Below, in pieces: positions 6,593 to 9,359 of a DNA stretch of 9,359 nt. The stretch comes from Microbacteriaceae bacterium (lineage in GTDB: Bacteria > Actinomycetota > Actinomycetes > Actinomycetales > Microbacteriaceae), in NCBI GenBank assembly GCA_012719255.1, contig JAAYAS010000377.1:1-9359 (forward strand), read 5' to 3'. The translations under genes and the position numbers were made by a program. The stretch's first letter is position 1. Every line of letters begins with the position of its first letter. A model generated the notes under the pieces. That model did not search any database, was not told the DNA's origin, and saw only the letters and a program-made list of their open reading frames with translations.

Positions 6593-6924
6593 AGCTGGAT
6601 CGCCTTGCGGACGGTCGACTTGTGGCCCTGCTGCAGGGTGTCGACCGGTGCGGCGCCGAGGGACTCGTCCTCGGAGAGCAGCCACGACATCGCCTCGTCG
6701 CCGGTGACGCCGAGGTCGGCGAGCAGGATCAGCGTGCCGCGCAGGCCGGGCAGCGGCTCGTCGCCCTTGAAGAAGTCGACGGGGATGCGGGGCTCGCCGT
6801 CGACGCGCGCGGCGAGGAGGAAGCGATCCTCGAGCAGCCGGCCGAGGCGCCCCTTCGAGACGCCGAGGCGGGCGGCCGCCTCGGGGAGGGTGAGCCATTC
6901 ACGTGATGCAGAGTCGATCGACAC
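6580..6924 (-). CDS. Rv2175c-type winged helix-turn-helix DNA-binding protein
   Basis: 114 residues from a GTG start. Seen: helix-turn-helix segment LTLPEAAARLGVSKGRLGRLLED (about 11-33), a short wing with GEPRIPVDFF (43-52), then PLPGLRGTLILLADLGVTGDEAMSWLL (about 58-84) and the C-terminal signature PVDTLQQGHKSTVRKAIQ. These match M. tuberculosis Rv2175c as I recall it: LPGL, MRWLF and RPVDALHAHQ at the same places. Rv2175c is a DNA-binding protein phosphorylated by PknL near its N-terminus, which releases DNA. Here it is divergent from the kinase gene, the same pairing. It lacks most of the roughly 28-residue N-terminal tail of Rv2175c. GGAGGG abuts the GTG directly, too close for a normal ribosome site, and CACACT stands 6 bases before GTG, so a leaderless start is possible. 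Confidence 0.85.
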   Translation of the reverse strand: MSIDSASREWLTLPEAAARLGVSKGRLGRLLEDRFLLAARVDGEPRIPVDFFKGDEPLPGLRGTLILLADLGVTGDEAMSWLLSEDESLGAAPVDTLQQGHKSTVRKAIQLLGL

Positions 6925-6939
6925 CCCTCCAGTGTGGCA

Positions 6940-6980
6940 GATCCGCCGCGCGGCGCGGGCGGATCGGCCCCGCGGCGGAT
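6940..6980. repeat. Three GGCGGAT/ATCCGCC elements between the regulator and kinase genes
   Basis: GATCCGCC (6940-6947) and GGCGGATC (6958-6965) form a perfect 8-bp inverted repeat with a 10-base spacer. A third element, GGCGGAT (6974-6980), repeats the right arm in direct orientation 16 bases further. All lie in the 116-base divergent gap, upstream of both starts. The centre-to-centre distance of the inverted arms (18 bases) suits a dimeric DNA-binding protein. This is a candidate operator for the adjacent Rv2175c-type protein; this is inference. Confidence 0.5.
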
Positions 6981-7027
6981 TCTCCCCGCGCAGGGAGTTT
7001 CAGCCGGTCGCCGTCGCCCTCGGCGGC

Positions 7028-7033
7028 TACCCT
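7028..7033 (+). promoter_or_regulatory. Predicted -10 box, leaderless start of the kinase gene
   Basis: TACCCT (TAnnnT) lies exactly 7 bases before the kinase GTG at 7041, so the transcript would begin at the start codon. No ribosome site is seen in the 7 bases between (CACGAAC). No convincing -35 is present. The spacing equals that at the isoprenyl synthase gene. Confidence 0.6.
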
Positions 7034-7040
7034 CACGAAC

Positions 7041-9038
7041 GTGAGTGCAGCGAACCCCGACACCGTGATCGGACGTCTCATCGACGACCGCTACCAGGTG
7101 CGCTCGCTCATCGCCCGCGGCGGCATGGCCACCGTCTACGTCGCCACCGACGTGCGCCTCGAGCGCCGGGTGGCGATCAAGATCATGCACGACCACCTCG
7201 CCGCCGACGAGGCCTTCCGCGCCCGCTTCATCCGCGAGGCGCGCGCGGCGGCGAAGCTCGCGCATCCGAACCTCGTCAACGTCTACGACCAGGGCGAGGA
7301 CGGCCCGCTCGCCTACATGGTGATGGAGTACGTGCCCGGCATCACGCTGCGCGACCTCCTCCACGACCACCACCGGCTCACCGTCGAGCAGACCATCGAC
7401 ATCATGGACGCCGTGCTCGCCGGCCTGCAGGTCGCGCACCGGCAGGGCATCGTGCACCGCGACATCAAGCCCGAGAACGTGCTGCTCGCCGACGACGGCC
7501 GCATCAAGCTCTCCGACTTCGGCCTCGCCCGCGCGGCGACCTCGAACACCGCCTCCGGCTCGGTGCTCCTCGGCACGATCGCCTACCTCGCCCCCGAGCT
7601 CGTCACCAAGGGCACCGCCGACGTGCGCAGCGACATCTACTCGGCCGGCATCATGATGTTCGAGATGCTCGCCGGCGAGCAGCCCTACCGCGGCGACGAG
7701 CCCGTGAACATCGCCTACCGGCACGCGAACGACTCGGTGCCGCCGCCGAGCGAGCTGCAGCCCGATGTGCCGCAGGAGCTCGACGACCTCGTCGTGTGGG
7801 CCACCGAGCGCGACCCCGACGACCGCCCGGCCGACGCCGGCGCGATGCTCGCGGCGCTCCGGCAGGCCGAGCGCGACATCGCCGCCGGCGGCGGCACGCG
7901 CGTCGCCCCCGCCGCCGCGGCGCCGCCCGCCGACGACCCCTCGACGAAGCTCCTCGCCGTCGCCGACGACGACCGCGGCGAGCACGGCTGGCTCGCGACC
8001 GAGGCGACCGACGCGCACGAGCTGCGCGCCGCCGCCGCGCCGGCCGGCGTGCCCGCCGGCGGCTTCGCCCCGGCGATGCTGCCGACGCTGCCGCCCGGCG
8101 CGCACCGCCTCGAGCGGGTGAACCGGCACAAGCGCCGCTCGGGCTGGGTCGCCGCGCTCGTGGTGGCCCTGCTCGTCGCGCTCGCCGGCGGCATCGGCTG
8201 GTGGGAGGGCATCGGCCCCGGCTCGTACGACCCGGTCCCCCAGGTCGTCGGGCTCGAGCGGTCGGAGGCCGAGACCGCGATCGTCGCCGCCGGGTTCGCC
8301 GTCGGCGCCGTCGACGAGGAGCACACGCTCGAGGCGCCCGCGGGCACGGTGCTGCGCACCGACCCCGAGGCCGGCATCCCGTTCGCGCCCGGCACGTCGA
8401 TCTCGCTCGTCGTCTCGGCCGGCCCCCGCGTGCTCACGGTGCCCGCGCTCGCCGGCCTCGGCCACGACGAGGCGATCGAGGCGATCGAGCAGGCCGGCTT
8501 CGTGCACGACGAGGGCACCGAGCGCTCGGAGTTCTCGGCCGAGGCGCCCGCCGGCACCGTGCTCTACGGCACCACCGCCGACGGCGCCGCGCTGCCCACC
8601 GAGATGGAGGAGGCGCAGCCGATCCGGCTCGTGCTCTCGGCCGGCCAGGTGCCCGACGTCGTCGGCGAGGGCGAGTCGGTCGCGCTCGACCGGCTCGTCG
8701 AGGCCGGGCTCGTCGGCGAGATCATCCACTCGGTGCACTCGTCGACCGCGCCCGCCGGCGTCGTCGTCGAGCAGCGCACGACCACCGACCCGGTGCGCCC
8801 CGGCGACACCATCGAGCTCATCACCTCGCTCGGCCCCGACCTCGTCGAGGTGCCGAACGTCGTCGGCAAGCCGCTCGAGGAGGCGATCGCGACGCTCGAG
8901 GAGGCCGGGTTCACCGTCGACCACGAGGTGCCGAGCTACCTCGTCGATCGCGCGACCGTGTCGAAGATCGAGCCCGGCGCCGGCACGGAGATCGAGCGCG
9001 GCGGCGCGGTGAAGCTCAGCGCGACGTTCACGCTGTAG
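7041..9038 (+). CDS. pknL: PknL-type membrane Ser/Thr protein kinase with four PASTA repeats
   Basis: 665 residues from GTG. The cytoplasmic Hanks-type kinase domain (about 18-275) has Gly loop IARGGMATVY (24-33), Lys47, helix-C Glu66, catalytic HRDIKPEN (Asp141), DFG (Asp159), an activation loop with Thr/Ser at 167-174 and GTIAYLAPE (178-186). All catalytic residues are present, so it should be active. A disordered Ala/Pro-rich juxtamembrane region follows (about 276-360), then a basic stretch and one membrane helix (about 367-387). Outside are four PASTA repeats (about 394-462, 463-536, 537-600, 601-665), which in other kinases bind peptidoglycan fragments. The pairing with an Rv2175c-type gene and aroG identifies it as PknL rather than PknB. 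M. tuberculosis PknL lacks PASTA repeats, so this is the long form. The GTG is chosen over an ATG at 6903 because the latter would overlap the divergent gene and give a non-conserved extension. Confidence 0.93.
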   Translation: MSAANPDTVIGRLIDDRYQVRSLIARGGMATVYVATDVRLERRVAIKIMHDHLAADEAFRARFIREARAAAKLAHPNLVNVYDQGEDGPLAYMVMEYVPGITLRDLLHDHHRLTVEQTIDIMDAVLAGLQVAHRQGIVHRDIKPENVLLADDGRIKLSDFGLARAATSNTASGSVLLGTIAYLAPELVTKGTADVRSDIYSAGIMMFEMLAGEQPYRGDEPVNIAYRHANDSVPPPSELQPDVPQELDDLVVWATERDPDDRPADAGAMLAALRQAERDIAAGGGTRVAPAAAAPPADDPSTKLLAVADDDRGEHGWLATEATDAHELRAAAAPAGVPAGGFAPAMLPTLPPGAHRLERVNRHKRRSGWVAALVVALLVALAGGIGWWEGIGPGSYDPVPQVVGLERSEAETAIVAAGFAVGAVDEEHTLEAPAGTVLRTDPEAGIPFAPGTSISLVVSAGPRVLTVPALAGLGHDEAIEAIEQAGFVHDEGTERSEFSAEAPAGTVLYGTTADGAALPTEMEEAQPIRLVLSAGQVPDVVGEGESVALDRLVEAGLVGEIIHSVHSSTAPAGVVVEQRTTTDPVRPGDTIELITSLGPDLVEVPNVVGKPLEEAIATLEEAGFTVDHEVPSYLVDRATVSKIEPGAGTEIERGGAVKLSATFTL

Positions 9039-9084
9039 CCGCGCGGCGCATCCCGCCGCCGGTACCGCGCGCGGCGCCGGCGCG

Positions 9085-9109
9085 GAACGGCGCCGACCCG
9101 GCGCCGTTC
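9085..9109. terminator. Bidirectional hairpin terminator between pknL and aroG
   Basis: GAACGGCGCC and GGCGCCGTTC form a perfect 10-bp stem with a 5-base loop. It lies 46 bases after the kinase stop and 43 bases after the aroG stop on the other strand, so it can end both convergent transcripts. TTCG follows on the plus strand but no real T-tract. An overlapping 7-bp inverted repeat (9104-9119) offers an alternative fold. Confidence 0.65.
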
Positions 9110-9152
9110 GTGCGAACGGGCCGGGCCGGCGGAGCGGAGTCGGCCGCGGGGC

Positions 9153-9359
9153 CTACCAGGCGTCCGACGCCGGGAACTCGGGCTCCGGGAACTCCTGCAG
9201 CAGCTCCGCGACGAGGAACGCGAGCTCGAGCGACTGCATGTGGTTGAGGCGCGGGTCGCAGAGCGTCTCGTAGTTCTTCTCGAGCGCCGCCTCGTCGATG
9301 TGCTCCGAGCCGCCGAGGCACTCGGTGACGTCGTCGCCGGTGAGCTCGACGTGGATGCC
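9153..9359 (-). CDS. aroG: Class II DAHP synthase, C-terminal 68 residues (5' part outside window)
   Basis: The last 68 codons are present, in frame to the TAG at 9153-9155. The enzyme joins phosphoenolpyruvate and erythrose 4-phosphate to DAHP, the first step of aromatic amino acid synthesis. Seen: GIHVELTGDDVTECLGGSE near the start and YETLCDPRLNHMQSLELAFLVAELL, the strongly conserved C-terminal region of class II (plant/actinobacterial) DAHP synthases; this includes the metal-binding DPRLN segment. The short C-tail (QEFPEPEFPASDAW) is acidic and variable. Convergent to pknL, as in M. tuberculosis, where aroG (Rv2178c) lies near pknL. Catalytic residues of the barrel are outside the window. 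Confidence 0.95.
   Translation of the reverse strand, partial: GIHVELTGDDVTECLGGSEHIDEAALEKNYETLCDPRLNHMQSLELAFLVAELLQEFPEPEFPASDAW

Noticed and set aside
6903..7040. Earlier ATG for the kinase
   Set aside because: The extension overlaps the divergent Rv2175c-type gene and is not kinase-like; the GTG at 7041 sits 7 bases after a -10 box and directly before the kinase domain.
6729..8924. Long open frame (731 codons) on the minus strand opposite pknL
   Set aside because: It is antisense to a kinase with all catalytic motifs. Its composition is Gly/Asp/Val/Arg/Ala-biased without recognisable motifs.
6605..9247. Open frame of 880 codons on the plus strand overlapping pknL in another frame
   Set aside because: Almost only Arg, Ala, Pro and His in the translation, as expected for a +1 shadow of a high G+C gene.
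1..9359. Mobile elements, CRISPR arrays, tRNA or rRNA genes, defence systems
   Set aside because: None of the expected signatures (transposase motifs, regular spaced repeats, cloverleaf sequence) was seen; the window is filled by conserved core genes.

Overview
The window is chromosomal DNA of a very high G+C actinomycete. Coding regions strongly favour G or C at third codon positions, and GTG starts sit directly behind TAnnnT -10 boxes. The gene content and order suggest Micrococcales, probably a Microbacteriaceae-like organism. That placement is inferred from gene content only; the window holds no rRNA or other marker.

Left part (1-4712, all on the minus strand): the start of a division and cell wall (dcw) cluster. 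Read in the direction of transcription it is mraZ, rsmH (mraW), an FtsL-like membrane protein, ftsI/pbpB, and the first 221 codons of a MurE-type Mur ligase that runs off the window. rsmH and ftsL overlap by ATGA. A sigma-70-like promoter overlapped by repeated GTGG boxes, the expected MraZ operator, lies upstream of mraZ. Strong hairpins sit in the mraZ/rsmH and ftsL/ftsI spacers.

Middle (4713-6592): a gene-free stretch with two tandem GC-rich hairpins, then a DUF3040 membrane protein (minus). A trans-isoprenyl diphosphate synthase (plus) is transcribed divergently from it.

Right part (6580-9359): a small Rv2175c-type winged-helix DNA-binding protein (minus), divergent from a PknL-type Ser/Thr kinase with four extracellular PASTA repeats (plus). 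The kinase converges, across a bidirectional hairpin terminator, on the 3' end of a class II DAHP synthase (aroG, minus, partial).

The order rsmH-mraZ-DUF3040-isoprenyl synthase-Rv2175c-pknL-aroG is, from memory, close to that around Rv2165c-Rv2178c in Mycobacterium tuberculosis, minus a few genes. The block joins septal wall synthesis (FtsI, MurE, FtsL), its regulator (MraZ), a wall-sensing kinase with its probable DNA-binding substrate, and isoprenoid supply. No mobile element, CRISPR array, tRNA or rRNA was seen. It is a conserved core region. The points most worth a second look are the unusual active-site motifs of the MurE-like protein, the repeated ATCCGCC/GGCGGAT elements between the regulator and kinase genes, and the two matching leaderless promoters.
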